23,586 nucleotides of DNA from Stenotrophomonas sp. (GTDB taxonomy: Bacteria > Pseudomonadota > Gammaproteobacteria > Xanthomonadales > Xanthomonadaceae). The position numbers and the translations under genes were made by a program. The notes under the pieces were generated by a model that had not been told where the DNA came from, did not search any database, and saw only the letters and a program-made list of their open reading frames with translations. Positions 1 through 7,658 of the stretch are shown one piece after another (position 1 is the stretch's first letter; each line of letters starts with the position of its first letter). The DNA is taken from positions 1-23,586 of the forward strand of contig DQIG01000310.1 in assembly GCA_003525885.1 (NCBI GenBank), read 5' to 3'.

Positions 1-587
1 TGCCGCCGCCAAAGGAACGCCCGCTGCGCGAGCGGCTGACACGCGACCGAGGTGACAAGGCCGAGCTGGCCGCCCGCGTCTGCGCACTGCTGCAGCCCGG
101 GCAAGTGGTGCTGCTCGATGCCGGCTCGACCAATCTGGCCATCGCCCAGCAGTTGCCGGCCGCCCTCGGCTTGACGGTGATCACCAATGCGCCGCAGATC
201 GCCACGGCCGCCAGCATGCTTGAAGGTACCTCGGTGCAGTTGATCGGCGGCCGCCTGGCCAGCGGTGGCGGTGCGGTGGGCGCCGAGGCATTGGCCCAGG
301 TGCAGCGCCTGCGCGCCGACGTGTACCTGCCGGGCCCCTGCGCGGTGGACGGCGACACCGGCGTGTGGGCAATGGATTCGGAAGAAGCCACGCTGAAGCG
401 CGCGATGGTCGCCTGCAGCAGCCGCGTCATTGTCGCCGCCACCACTGAAAAGCTGGGGGCCCGTGGCAACTGGCAGATCGCCAGCCTGGACGAGATCGAC
501 GACCTGGTGCTGACCACCACCGCGCCCCCCGCATTGGCGGCACGCTTCCGCGCCGCCGGCATCGCAGTGCACCCCACTCCCCCCTGA
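1..587 (+). CDS. DeoR/GlpR-family transcriptional regulator, 5' end outside the window
   Basis: The frame is open from base 3 to a TGA at 585-587, so about 194 codons of the C-terminal part are visible. The start and the N-terminal helix-turn-helix lie outside the window. The visible part begins with the linker (ERLTRDRGDKAELA) and continues with LLDAGSTNLAIAQQLP, the D-x-GST phosphosugar-binding signature of the DeoR C-terminal sensor domain. It is followed by VITNAPQIA, an IGG motif and DEIDDLVL, all typical of this fold. DeoR regulators usually repress sugar-catabolism or transport genes and are released by a phosphorylated sugar. The stop lies 11 bp before the MFS gene, which suggests co-transcription and that the transporter is a target. 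The ligand cannot be read from the sequence. An in-frame GTG at 105 is internal to the domain and is not a start. Confidence 0.9.
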   Translation, partial: PPPKERPLRERLTRDRGDKAELAARVCALLQPGQVVLLDAGSTNLAIAQQLPAALGLTVITNAPQIATAASMLEGTSVQLIGGRLASGGGAVGAEALAQVQRLRADVYLPGPCAVDGDTGVWAMDSEEATLKRAMVACSSRVIVAATTEKLGARGNWQIASLDEIDDLVLTTTAPPALAARFRAAGIAVHPTPP

Positions 588-598
588 CCATTCCGCTC

Positions 599-1732
599 AT
601 GTCCCTCGCCAACCGCGCGCGTGCCGAACAGCACGCGACCCGCGCTGCATTCTTCATTCCTGGCTTCGCTACCGCGCTGTGGGCCACCCTGGTGCCGTTC
701 GCAAAGGCACGCACCGAGATCAACGACGCCACGCTGGGGCTGGTGCTGCTCTGCCTCGGTGCCGGTTCGCTGCTGGCAATGCCGTTGTCCGGCGTGCTGG
801 CCGCGCGCCTCGGTTGCCGGCGGGTGATGGTGGCCAGCAGCCTGCTGATCTGCCTGACCGTGCCCGGCCTGGCGCTGGCTGGTTCGGCCTGGATTCTAGG
901 GCTGGTCCTGTTCGTGTTCGGCGCCGCCGTAGGCGCGATGGACTGCACGATGAACGTACAGGCCGTCATCGTCGAGCGCGAAGCACGGCGCGTGATGATG
1001 TCCGGCTTCCATGCCTTCTTCAGCATCGGTGGTTTCCTCGGCGCGGCCACCATGACCGTGCTGCTGTCCGCACAGCTGCCTCCCTTGGCATCCGTGCTGA
1101 TCGGCGTCGGCGCCATGCTGCTGGTAATGCTGTTGTCGGCAGCGCACTGGCACAGCGAACGCATGCCACACGACACACCGATGCTGGCCCTGCCGCATGG
1201 CATCGTGCTGTTCATCGGCGTACTGGCGTTCGTCGCCTTCCTCGGCGAAGGCGCGATGCTGGATTGGAGCGCGGTCTTCCTCAGTGACGTGCGTCGCGTC
1301 GACGCCAGCCTCGCCGGCATCGGCTATGTGACCTTCACCCTGACCATGACGGTCGCGCGCCTGTTCGGCGATGCACTGGTGGCGCGCGTAGGTCGCCAGC
1401 GTGCGATCGTGTTCGGTGCCCTGCTTGCCGCTGCGGGCGTGCTGGTGCTGACCCTGGTCACGCCGTGGCAGGCGTCGCTGCTCGGCTATGTGCTGGTCGG
1501 CCTCGGTTGCGCCAACATCGCGCCCGCGCTGTTCTCGCTGGCCGGCCACCAGACCCGCATGCCGGGTGCGCTGGCAATCACGGCGGTATCCACGCTGGGC
1601 TTTGCCGGCATCCTTGCCGGACCGGCGCTGATCGGATTTGCTGCCAACCACTTCGGCCTGATCGCCGCCTTCATCGGCGTGGCCACGGCCTTGTTGCTGG
1701 TGGCGGTGTCCACGCGCTGGCTGCGGGTGTAG
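599..1732 (+). CDS. MFS transporter (YbjJ-like)
   Basis: This is a 377-residue inner-membrane protein with about twelve hydrophobic helices in two six-helix halves and a charged middle loop (around HSERMPHD), as usual for the major facilitator superfamily. The stretch LSGVLAARLGCRR after helix 2 fits the conserved MFS loop 2-3 motif. The general look (GFATALWATLVPF near the N terminus, short loops) resembles the YbjJ-type sugar/drug transporters that often neighbour DeoR regulators. The gene starts 11 bp after the regulator, so the two probably form one transcript. No strong Shine-Dalgarno is visible before the ATG, which suits translational coupling. The stop is 9 bp from the stop of the convergent PepSY gene, with no terminator between them. 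The substrate is unknown; a sugar or sugar-like compound is only an inference from the DeoR neighbour. Confidence 0.85.
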   Translation: MSLANRARAEQHATRAAFFIPGFATALWATLVPFAKARTEINDATLGLVLLCLGAGSLLAMPLSGVLAARLGCRRVMVASSLLICLTVPGLALAGSAWILGLVLFVFGAAVGAMDCTMNVQAVIVEREARRVMMSGFHAFFSIGGFLGAATMTVLLSAQLPPLASVLIGVGAMLLVMLLSAAHWHSERMPHDTPMLALPHGIVLFIGVLAFVAFLGEGAMLDWSAVFLSDVRRVDASLAGIGYVTFTLTMTVARLFGDALVARVGRQRAIVFGALLAAAGVLVLTLVTPWQASLLGYVLVGLGCANIAPALFSLAGHQTRMPGALAITAVSTLGFAGILAGPALIGFAANHFGLIAAFIGVATALLLVAVSTRWLRV

Positions 1733-1741
1733 CCCAGGGCA

Positions 1742-3247
1742 TCAGCGCCGCCTGCGCCGCAGCTTCATCCGCAATCGCCGATAGCCGATCACGGTGGCCG
1801 TCGCACACAATGCAGTACCGGCAACACTCAGCAGCAGCAACACCGCCAGTCGGGTGGTGTCCTGGCGCAGCATCGCCGGCAGGTCCCAGCTGTGCAGGAA
1901 GTAGAACAACCAGCGCCCCACCCGCTCGCGATGCCCCATCGTCAGCAACGGATCGCCGGTCGCCAGATCGAGGTAGACGCGCGTCGCCTCCGCATCGCCA
2001 AAGTCCACCACTGCCACCGGGAAGCGGCGTACCGCCGCACCATTCATGGCCTCGGGCGCACGCGGATAGAAGTAGGCATCCGGTGCATGTCGGACCACGA
2101 AATCCTGCATCGGCGCATCGGACTGCGCCTGCACCTTCTGCTGCAGCCACGCGGCCGGCAGCAACCGCGCAACCTGCAGGCGCCCATGGGTACCGGACAC
2201 GATGCGGGTACCGCCCTTCCCATCCAGCAGCACCGCGAACAGCTCGCCACCGATCCGTCGCCACTGGATTTCCACCGGCAGGAAGCGCTCGGCATCGGCC
2301 ACTGCCAGAAGCTTCGCCGGTTCACCCAGAGTGCCATCCACCGCCACCGGGCCGCCACGATAGCGCCCACCGTCGATCGCATCATGCGTGCTGCTGAAGA
2401 CGCCCAACGGGTTCATCGACATCAACCCGCTGAAGATCCAGGTGAACACGAAGGCCGCAGCTACCAGCCCGATCAGATGGTGCCAGCGCATCCACGGCTC
2501 GGCGTACGGCGTCTTCGCACCGGAGCGATAGTGCCCACGGAAACGCCAGCGCCACACACCGACCACGATGCCGCTGACTGCCGCCACCGTGCACAGCGCG
2601 GACAACACAATCACCACCCACGTCCACACCGGGTCCACCGACTGCATGCGCAGGAAGTACAGCCAGTGCAGCCAGGCACCCACATAGTTCCAGCGCTGCT
2701 GCACATGCGGTGCGTCCAGCACCACTTCGCCGGTACGCGAGGACACATAGAGATCACCCGGCTGCGCGCCCCCCACCTCCACCCGATACAGCGGCCGGTG
2801 CGCGTCCAGCGCGCGCGAGTGCGTCCAGCGATCCTCGTCCACGCGCATCGCGCCGACGAACGCCTGGCCGCCAGCAAACTGAGCAGCGGACGCTTCGGCA
2901 CGCTGTGCCGACACCGGCAGCAGAACCTGGCCAGTGCGCGCAGACCAGGCGCCCACGTTGCCACCGCTTCGCACCACATACGCCGGCTCGCCGCGCAGCG
3001 TCGTCAGTGCCACGGCCTCCGGCTCGGCCTGCACGGCAGCTGGCAGTACCGACAGCCCCTGCAGGTCGCGGGCATCAGCCAGCACCGGCAACGCCGCCAG
3101 CCGCTCACCGGGTGTCAGCTTCGGGTAACCAATGAACAGCATCACCATGCCGCTGACGAACCACAGCAGCATCAGCAGGCATCCGCCGATGCCCAGCCAG
3201 CGGTGCACCAGGTAGGTCCAGCGCTTGGCGGTGGATCGCAGCGACAT
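1742..3247 (-). CDS. PepSY-TM inner-membrane protein, possible ferric/siderophore reductase
   Basis: The protein has 501 residues from the ATG at 3247, which is preceded by GAGGACGCGCATC, a good ribosome site. The frame stays open upstream to 3535 but runs into the receptor gene, so the longer start is rejected. Transmembrane segments are visible near residues 18-38, around WTWVVIVLSALCTVAAVSG, around HHLIGLVAAAFVFTWIFSG, and near the C terminus (LAVLLLLSVAGTALC). Histidines at helix ends (HRWLG, HWLYF, HHLIG, HSWDL) match the haem-ligand pattern of the PepSY-associated TM family, which includes siderophore reductases such as FoxB and PiuB. Periplasmic PepSY-like segments lie between the helices (for example GDLYVSSRTGEVVL and TRVYLDLATGDPL). 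It starts 11 bp after the TonB receptor stop and is probably in the same operon, acting after uptake to release or reduce the metal. The reductase role is inferred from family and context. Confidence 0.85.
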   Translation of the reverse strand: MSLRSTAKRWTYLVHRWLGIGGCLLMLLWFVSGMVMLFIGYPKLTPGERLAALPVLADARDLQGLSVLPAAVQAEPEAVALTTLRGEPAYVVRSGGNVGAWSARTGQVLLPVSAQRAEASAAQFAGGQAFVGAMRVDEDRWTHSRALDAHRPLYRVEVGGAQPGDLYVSSRTGEVVLDAPHVQQRWNYVGAWLHWLYFLRMQSVDPVWTWVVIVLSALCTVAAVSGIVVGVWRWRFRGHYRSGAKTPYAEPWMRWHHLIGLVAAAFVFTWIFSGLMSMNPLGVFSSTHDAIDGGRYRGGPVAVDGTLGEPAKLLAVADAERFLPVEIQWRRIGGELFAVLLDGKGGTRIVSGTHGRLQVARLLPAAWLQQKVQAQSDAPMQDFVVRHAPDAYFYPRAPEAMNGAAVRRFPVAVVDFGDAEATRVYLDLATGDPLLTMGHRERVGRWLFYFLHSWDLPAMLRQDTTRLAVLLLLSVAGTALCATATVIGYRRLRMKLRRRRR

Positions 3248-3258
3248 GATGCGCGTCC

Positions 3259-5397
3259 TCAGAAGCGATGGTCGACGGTGAATTCGACGCGCCGGTCTGC
3301 ACCCAGCAACCACTGCGTACTGGTGTAGTACGCGGTGGCGTAGTACGCCTTGTCGAACACGTTGAACAACCGCGCGGACAGCCGCGTGCGTGGTGCCGCC
3401 TGCCAGGTCAGTGCCAGATCGGTGGTGCTGTAGCCGGGCAGCTCCAACGTGTTGGCGTTGTCGGCGTAGCGCTTGCCGACGTAACGCACGCCACCTGCCG
3501 CACTCCAGTCCGGTGCGAACTGCCAGCTCAGCCACACACTGGCCAGGCGTTCGGCCACGTTCGGCGGCACGTTGCCGTCGCGCGATACCAGCACCGCCGG
3601 CGAACCCGTGGTTTCCAGGAAGTCCTCGAACTCGGCCTTCAGCATCGTCGCGTTGGCATCGAGCGACCAGTGCGGTGCGAAGTTCCAGTTCAAGGACGCT
3701 TCAATACCGCGCGAGGTCTGCGCGCCCACCTGCACCCGGCGATCCGGCACCAGCGGATCGCGACTGAGCAGCCCGGTCTTGCGGATGCGATACGCCGCCA
3801 GCGTCCACTCGCCGCCGTCGAAGGCCTGCTTTAGGCCCACCTCGATCTGCCGCCCCTTGGCCAGGTCGAAGGCACCGTTGGCCGGGCTGATCATCAGCAG
3901 GCCACTGACCGGGTCCGCCGCCTGCGAGTACTGCGCATACAGGCTCAACGTCGGCTGCAGCGCGAATACCGTGCCTGCACGCCAACCGGTACTACTGTAA
4001 GTCTTCGAGAACGCATTCTGGCCGCTGATCAGATCGGTGCGATCAATGCGCGCGCGGTCGTGGCGCAGCCCACCCAGCACCGACCAGCGCTCGCTCAGCG
4101 CCAACCGGTCTTCCACGAACAGCGCGTACTGCTCGGCGGCGTTGCGGTAGCGCGGCAGGTTCGGCGCGTCGCTGGCAAACTGGCCCGGCACCGGATCGAA
4201 CGGATCGACCGGGCCCGAGCTGCCGGCATAGGTGTTGTTGGTGTGCTTGAAGTGCGCGCGGTTGGCGTCCAGGCCCACCGCGAAGTTGTTCGCCCAACCG
4301 CCCACATTTCCTTGCACGCGGAGCGTCGAGGTCAGCCCGGTCTGGTCCTGGTTGTGGGTGATCTGGGTGTTGCCCGAGCGGTCGATCAGGCCGGTACGCG
4401 GGTTGTAGACATAGGCCTCGGCGTTGCGCCAATCACGCTGGCTGTCGATCTGGTAGAGGCGCGTGCGCCATTCGACGCTTGCGTTCGGCGTCCACAGCGC
4501 ATCGAGCTGGGTCCAGCGGTCGCGATAACGGATCTCGCTGTCGTCCACGTTGTAGTTGCGGTGACGCAGCGCCTCCAACTGGCGGCCATCCACCAGCGGC
4601 GTGCCGAAGTAGCGCATCGGCTGCTGGTAGCCCTGCGCATGGGTGAGCGTCAGCTGCAGGTCCGCACGCGGCTGCCACAGCAATGCCCCGGAGAAAGTCG
4701 CGTCACTGTTGCGTCCACGATCAACCCAGCCACCGCTGTAGTTGCCACTCACATCCAGCCGGTAGGCCAATGCTGGCGTCAGCGCGCCACCACTGCCGAA
4801 GCCCAGCCGCGCGGTGTCCTCGCTGCCCACGGTCACACTGATCTCGTTTTCGATGGCACCGCGCGAGGGCTTCTTCGGCACGATGTTGATCACGCCGCCG
4901 ATCGCACCGTCGCCATGGATCACCGAGGCCGGCCCGCGCAGCACTTCGATGCGCTCGATCGACCAGGTATCGAACGGGAAGGTGATGCCCACGCCGCCGT
5001 ACTGGCGCAGCCCGTCGTACAGCCGCATCACCGAGGCGCCATCGGTGAAGCCGCGACTGGAGAGCGCACTCAGGCCATTGCCCGGGTGCGGCATCGCACT
5101 GATCGCACCCGCCCAGCTGATCGCATCGTTGAGGTTGCTGTCGCCGCGCTGCTCCAGTTGTTCGCGCGAAATCACTGTCAGGCTGGCCGGTGTCTGCAGC
5201 ACGCTCAGGCCCAACGCAGAGCCGGCGCTGGCAGTGGAGGACAGCTCGCCGCTGCGCGTATCGACCACCCGCACGGTATCCAGCGTGGTCGGGGGTGCCG
5301 CGTCGGCGGCAAGCAGGGGCGCGGCATGCTGGAGCAGCGCGCACAGGACAGGCAGCGTCGCCCAGCGCAGGCGCGCGGGGTTGGGGTTCGTTTTCAT
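3259..5397 (-). CDS. TonB-dependent siderophore-type outer-membrane receptor
   Basis: The chosen ATG at 5397 gives 712 residues beginning MKTNPNPARLRW, followed by a signal peptide ending near AAPLLAADA. An in-frame TTG at 5427 would add ten residues before the signal and is less likely. The plug domain covers roughly residues 50-175: QTPASLTVISREQLEQRG, a SRGF motif, ERIEVLRGPASVIHGDGAIGG and INIVPKKP, all diagnostic. The rest is a long beta-barrel with alternating aromatic strands, ending in a terminal Phe (EFTVDHRF) for BAM-dependent insertion. No STN signalling domain precedes the plug, so sigma/anti-sigma surface signalling is not expected. It imports a ferric siderophore or other metal chelate across the outer membrane using TonB energy. 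It lies between a His/Met-rich DUF2946 gene and a PepSY gene. I saw no convincing Fur box upstream. The ligand is unknown; copper is an alternative because of the DUF2946 neighbour. Confidence 0.92.
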   Translation of the reverse strand: MKTNPNPARLRWATLPVLCALLQHAAPLLAADAAPPTTLDTVRVVDTRSGELSSTASAGSALGLSVLQTPASLTVISREQLEQRGDSNLNDAISWAGAISAMPHPGNGLSALSSRGFTDGASVMRLYDGLRQYGGVGITFPFDTWSIERIEVLRGPASVIHGDGAIGGVINIVPKKPSRGAIENEISVTVGSEDTARLGFGSGGALTPALAYRLDVSGNYSGGWVDRGRNSDATFSGALLWQPRADLQLTLTHAQGYQQPMRYFGTPLVDGRQLEALRHRNYNVDDSEIRYRDRWTQLDALWTPNASVEWRTRLYQIDSQRDWRNAEAYVYNPRTGLIDRSGNTQITHNQDQTGLTSTLRVQGNVGGWANNFAVGLDANRAHFKHTNNTYAGSSGPVDPFDPVPGQFASDAPNLPRYRNAAEQYALFVEDRLALSERWSVLGGLRHDRARIDRTDLISGQNAFSKTYSSTGWRAGTVFALQPTLSLYAQYSQAADPVSGLLMISPANGAFDLAKGRQIEVGLKQAFDGGEWTLAAYRIRKTGLLSRDPLVPDRRVQVGAQTSRGIEASLNWNFAPHWSLDANATMLKAEFEDFLETTGSPAVLVSRDGNVPPNVAERLASVWLSWQFAPDWSAAGGVRYVGKRYADNANTLELPGYSTTDLALTWQAAPRTRLSARLFNVFDKAYYATAYYTSTQWLLGADRRVEFTVDHRF

Positions 5398-5470
5398 TTT
5401 TTCACGGCATGCAAGGCCACCCCGCAATGGCAGGGCAGCAATCGGAAAGGGACAAACACGCGCGTGCGGG

Positions 5471-5490
5471 CACCGGCCGTGGCCGGCAAC
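5471..5490 (-). repeat. Degenerate GTAG/SMAG-like palindrome
   Basis: The stem CCGGCC / GGCCGG (5473-5478 and 5481-5486) has the core of the GTAG repeats but has lost the GTAG head. On the minus strand it begins CATGAGGTTGCCGGCCA, 17 bases that also occur on the plus strand next to the intact dimer near 10906-10922. It looks like a decayed copy, lying just upstream of the TonB receptor. Confidence 0.5.
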
Positions 5491-5526
5491 CTCATGGAAG
5501 GAAGATCAATGCAGCGCGCGTGCGGC

Positions 5527-5973
5527 TCAGGCAGCCATCAAGGCCGGCGGCCCACGCGCTCCCAATGTGCCGCTGATCCGTTGCGGCAACGTCTGCACCG
5601 CACCGCGCAGCGCGCGGCACACCGGTGCCATCGGCGCCAACAACAGCACGGCCGCCACCAGCAGGGTGATCAGCCGTGCAGCGATCAGGCAGTAATCGCA
5701 GTCCACGCCCATTTCATGATCGGCGTGGGGATCGGCGGCCGGCTTCGGAGTCGATTCGCCGTGCGGCATCGCCATCGCGTGGTGGTCGTGGTGCCCTTCC
5801 ATCGCGTGCTGCGCATGCTCTGCGTGCATCGCGTGGTCCATGGCCGCCACCGGCGCAGCGGCAGCCACGTGACCATGCGCCAGCCAGCGGCTCACCAGCG
5901 GGGCGAGCAGCACCAGCAGCAAGGCAAGCCAAGCCAGGGCCTGGAACCGGCGGTGGAGAGCAGAACGGCGCAC
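5527..5973 (-). CDS. DUF2946-type His/Met-rich membrane protein
   Basis: The frame encodes 148 residues from a GTG at 5973; no in-frame ATG is available upstream. An N-terminal hydrophobic segment (residues 11-31, LALLLVLLAPLV) can act as signal or anchor. It is followed by an unusual His- and Met-rich stretch from about 33 to 88, with runs such as HAMHAEHAQHAMEGHHDHHA. Then comes DCDYC (Cys92 and Cys95), the DUF2946 hallmark, and a second membrane segment (LITLLVAAVLLLAPMAPV). DUF2946 genes often stand beside TonB-dependent metal receptors, as here, 129 bp upstream of one. The His/Met/Cys set points to binding of Cu or another soft transition metal in the periplasm. The biochemical function of the family is not established, so metal binding is an inference from composition. 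The GTG start lacks a clear ribosome site, which leaves the exact N terminus uncertain. Confidence 0.75.
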   Translation of the reverse strand: MRRSALHRRFQALAWLALLLVLLAPLVSRWLAHGHVAAAAPVAAMDHAMHAEHAQHAMEGHHDHHAMAMPHGESTPKPAADPHADHEMGVDCDYCLIAARLITLLVAAVLLLAPMAPVCRALRGAVQTLPQRISGTLGARGPPALMAA

Positions 5974-6078
5974 GCCGCCATTCTACGGGGCCATGGCCAA
6001 CCTTGGACCCCGTTCAGGGTTTGCCCCCTGCGACACGGTGACGCAGGCCTGCCCTCCCCCGCGCACGCCCTCCATTCA

Positions 6079-6101
6079 GTAGATCCACGCCATGCGTGGA
6101 T
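6079..6101 (+). repeat. GTAG/SMAG-type REP element
   Basis: GTAG (6079-6082) is followed by a perfect 8-bp stem, ATCCACGC / GCGTGGAT, with a CAT loop. This is the GTAG-headed palindrome architecture of the Stenotrophomonas SMAG/REP family. It lies 12 bp downstream of the tautomerase stop (minus strand), between that gene and the DUF2946 gene, where it may act as a transcript 3' end. Confidence 0.75.
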
Positions 6102-6113
6102 GCTTTTCGCCCA

Positions 6114-6494
6114 TCAACTCACGTACTGCGCCACGCCATTACCAAACGACCAGTTCTCCTTCTTCACCTCCACCAGATTGATGAACACGTCTTCGCGGCG
6201 GATACCCACCGCCGCATGCAGTCCATCGGCGATGCCGGCGTACAACGCCTTCTTCTGCTCCAGCGTGCGCCCCTCGTTCCAGGTGATCTGGATGCAGATG
6301 AAGTCATCGGTGCGATCCACGCCCAGGTAGCCGGGGTCGTAGATCAGCGTGCCGGGCGCGTGTTCCTGGAAGATCTGGAAGCGGTCGTTTTCCGGCACAC
6401 CCACCGCGCGCATGGCCTGGTAGATGGTTTCGCCGACGCGTTGCAGGTAGTCGGCGGATTTACCTTTGCGAAGATCGATACGGGCGAGCGGCAT
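6114..6494 (-). CDS. Tautomerase-superfamily protein, malonate semialdehyde decarboxylase-like
   Basis: The protein has 126 residues from the ATG at 6494, preceded by CTGGAGTGCCACC, a usable ribosome site. The frame extends upstream without a family match, so the short start is chosen. It begins Met-Pro (PLARIDL), and removal of Met would expose the catalytic amino-terminal proline of the tautomerase superfamily. The length, VPENDRFQ (Asp36, matching Asp37 of the decarboxylase) and NWSFGNG near the C terminus all fit the 4-oxalocrotonate-tautomerase subgroup that includes malonate semialdehyde decarboxylase. The decarboxylase uses two nearby arginines (Arg73 and Arg75). Here the corresponding stretch reads TWNEGRT, which keeps only one Arg. 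It may therefore be a promiscuous tautomerase or hydratase rather than a true decarboxylase. No pathway partner is adjacent and it is probably a single-gene unit. Confidence 0.85.
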   Translation of the reverse strand: MPLARIDLRKGKSADYLQRVGETIYQAMRAVGVPENDRFQIFQEHAPGTLIYDPGYLGVDRTDDFICIQITWNEGRTLEQKKALYAGIADGLHAAVGIRREDVFINLVEVKKENWSFGNGVAQYVS

Positions 6495-7061
6495 GGTGGC
6501 ACTCCAGAGTGGATGGGCACGGCAACGGGCTGAGACTACGCCTGCCCCGGGCGGCGGGACAGCGCAGGGATGGAACCCTCTGGCTCCATGCGTGGCATGG
6601 TCCCGCCTCCGCCGCGCGGGGTGACGCGATTGCCGTGGCGGCATCCCTCCGGAGTCGCCATATGCACGGTCGGCATGGGCGGCGATGTGCGCCATCAGTG
6701 ATGGGCCGCACTACTCGCAGGTGTCAGACGACACACAACGGGAAACGTCTAGCCTGCCTAGGGACAGTTGAGAACTTTCCTCACAGACAGATGTGATTGC
6801 CCGGCTTGAAGATCGCCGCGCCGAGGCAAAACGCTTTGGCCGGGATTGGCGTCTCGAATAAACGAACAGGCTCGCAGGATGTTGCGATATCGATCGCAGC
6901 AAAGAGAATGCACCGATTGCCTTCAATGGCGGGCGGTGCGTGGGGATCGCAAGATCCGCCGGGCCTTTTCTCCCTGTGAGCTTTTCAGCCTTGGTACGCC
7001 AACCCGCACCGTCCGCCACCTTCACTCCGGAAGGTGGCCCTACGCCAGTGAGGGTTTCGCC
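6495..7061. other. Intergenic region without a convincing gene
   Basis: These 567 bases separate the divergent tautomerase and small plus-strand gene. I see no gene: the open frames have no recognisable product. The second half (about 6720-6920) is visibly richer in A and T than its surroundings, as expected of promoter DNA. There is a small palindrome GTGTC-AGAC-GACAC at 6721-6734. A weak promoter-like pair, TTGAGA (6768-6773) and TGTGAT (6792-6797) with 18 bp between them, would read towards the gene at 7062. A GTAG-type stem-loop closes the region at 7015-7043. Confidence 0.5.
7015..7043 (-). repeat. GTAG-type stem-loop in the leader of the gene at 7062
   Basis: An 8-bp perfect stem, GCCACCTT (7015-7022) / AAGGTGGC (7031-7038), has an 8-base loop. 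It is followed by CTAC (7040-7043), so the GTAG head is on the minus strand. It ends 18 bases before the ATG at 7062 and just ahead of the GTGAGGG ribosome-binding stretch, so it should be part of the mRNA leader. Confidence 0.6.
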
Positions 7062-7469
7062 ATGACCAACCGAACCGCCATCCATCCCCGCCTGCACGCC
7101 TTGATCGGCGACATCGCCACCGACGTGCCCGATGACCTCGCGCGTGAGATCGAATGCGCCTTGCACGAACAGAATCTGCCCGCGCAGTCGCCCACGTTCT
7201 TCGCCTGCCTCAATGCGATCAACAATGCCGACGCGGATGATGGACAACCATGCGGCAGCCTCACTCTCGGCGTCAGCAATCACGCTTCGCTGCGCCGCTC
7301 GATGGCGGGGCTCACCGCACTGCTGGATCTGCTGCAGGCCGCCGACCGGGCGCGTACCGAGGCCGGCCCGGAGGAACAGCTGGGCGCCTTCCATACTGAC
7401 GGGCTGATCGTAGCCGCACGCCAGCTGGTGCGTGAGGCAAGCCATTGCCTGGCGAGCAGCAGCGGCTGA
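7062..7469 (+). CDS. Small hypothetical protein
   Basis: I do not recognise this 135-residue protein. The ATG at 7062 is preceded by GTGAGGGTTTCGCC, a reasonable ribosome site. The frame is also open upstream to 6846, but that part passes through the stem-loop and looks non-coding. The product is soluble, without signal or membrane segments, mostly predicted helical and rich in Ala and Leu. Its second half (LRRSMAGLTALLDLLQAADRA, then HTDGLIVAARQLVREA) suggests two or three amphipathic helices. It vaguely recalls the short DUF3077/DUF6124-like helical proteins of pseudomonads, but I cannot support that assignment. It is followed by a strong bidirectional terminator, which together with the upstream AT-richer region indicates an independently transcribed single gene. 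Confidence 0.65.
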   Translation: MTNRTAIHPRLHALIGDIATDVPDDLAREIECALHEQNLPAQSPTFFACLNAINNADADDGQPCGSLTLGVSNHASLRRSMAGLTALLDLLQAADRARTEAGPEEQLGAFHTDGLIVAARQLVREASHCLASSSG

Positions 7470-7521
7470 CAATGCCGCCGCACGACGCCGATGGGGAGCC
7501 CTGCGCGGAATTGCAGGCAAC

Positions 7522-7551
7522 AAAAAAGCCCCCATTACTGGAGGCTTTTTT
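7522..7551. terminator. Bidirectional intrinsic terminator
   Basis: AAAAAAGCC (7522-7530) pairs with GGCTTTTTT (7543-7551) around a short loop. The stem is flanked by an A run on one side and a T run on the other, so it can stop transcripts from both strands. It serves the small gene ending at 7469 on the plus strand and the tRNA-Val transcript on the minus strand. Confidence 0.9.
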
Positions 7552-7563
7552 CGTTCTGCAACA

Positions 7564-7638
7564 TGGTGGGCGGTACAGGGATCGAACCTGTGACCCTTGC
7601 CGTGTGAAGGCAATGCTCTACCGCTGAGCTAACCGCCC
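7564..7638 (-). tRNA. tRNA-Val (anticodon CAC)
   Basis: Read on the minus strand, the 75-base sequence folds as a full cloverleaf. The acceptor stem is GGGCGGT / ACCGCCC with an encoded CCA end. The D arm contains AGCTCAGCGGTAGAGC. The anticodon stem TTGCC / GGCAA carries the loop TTCACAC, giving anticodon CAC for Val codon GTG. The T arm is ACAGG-TTCGATC-CCTGT. The gene has a promoter upstream (7659-7686) and a terminator downstream (7522-7551), so it is a monocistronic tRNA. Confidence 0.96.
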
Positions 7639-7658
7639 GGTGTGTTGCTGAGCCGCTC

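Noticed and set aside
1733..1741. Terminator between the convergent MFS and PepSY genes
   Set aside because: Only 9 bases separate the two stop codons and no hairpin with a T run is present.
3248..3535. Longer N terminus for the PepSY protein
   Set aside because: It overlaps the receptor C terminus, contains no membrane or signal segment, and the ATG at 3247 has a good ribosome site.
5398..6113. Search for a Fur box or cobalamin riboswitch upstream of the receptor and DUF2946 genes
   Set aside because: I found no GATAATGATAATCATTATC-like sequence and no B12-box pattern by eye.
4060..6330. Very long plus-strand open frame opposite the TonB receptor and DUF2946 gene
   Set aside because: It is the antisense of well-supported genes in GC-rich DNA, where long spurious frames are normal. 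Its translation is Arg/His/Gln-rich with no motif.
6846..7061. Start of the small plus-strand gene at an upstream in-frame codon
   Set aside because: The extension runs through the GTAG stem-loop and looks non-coding; the ATG at 7062 has a ribosome site.
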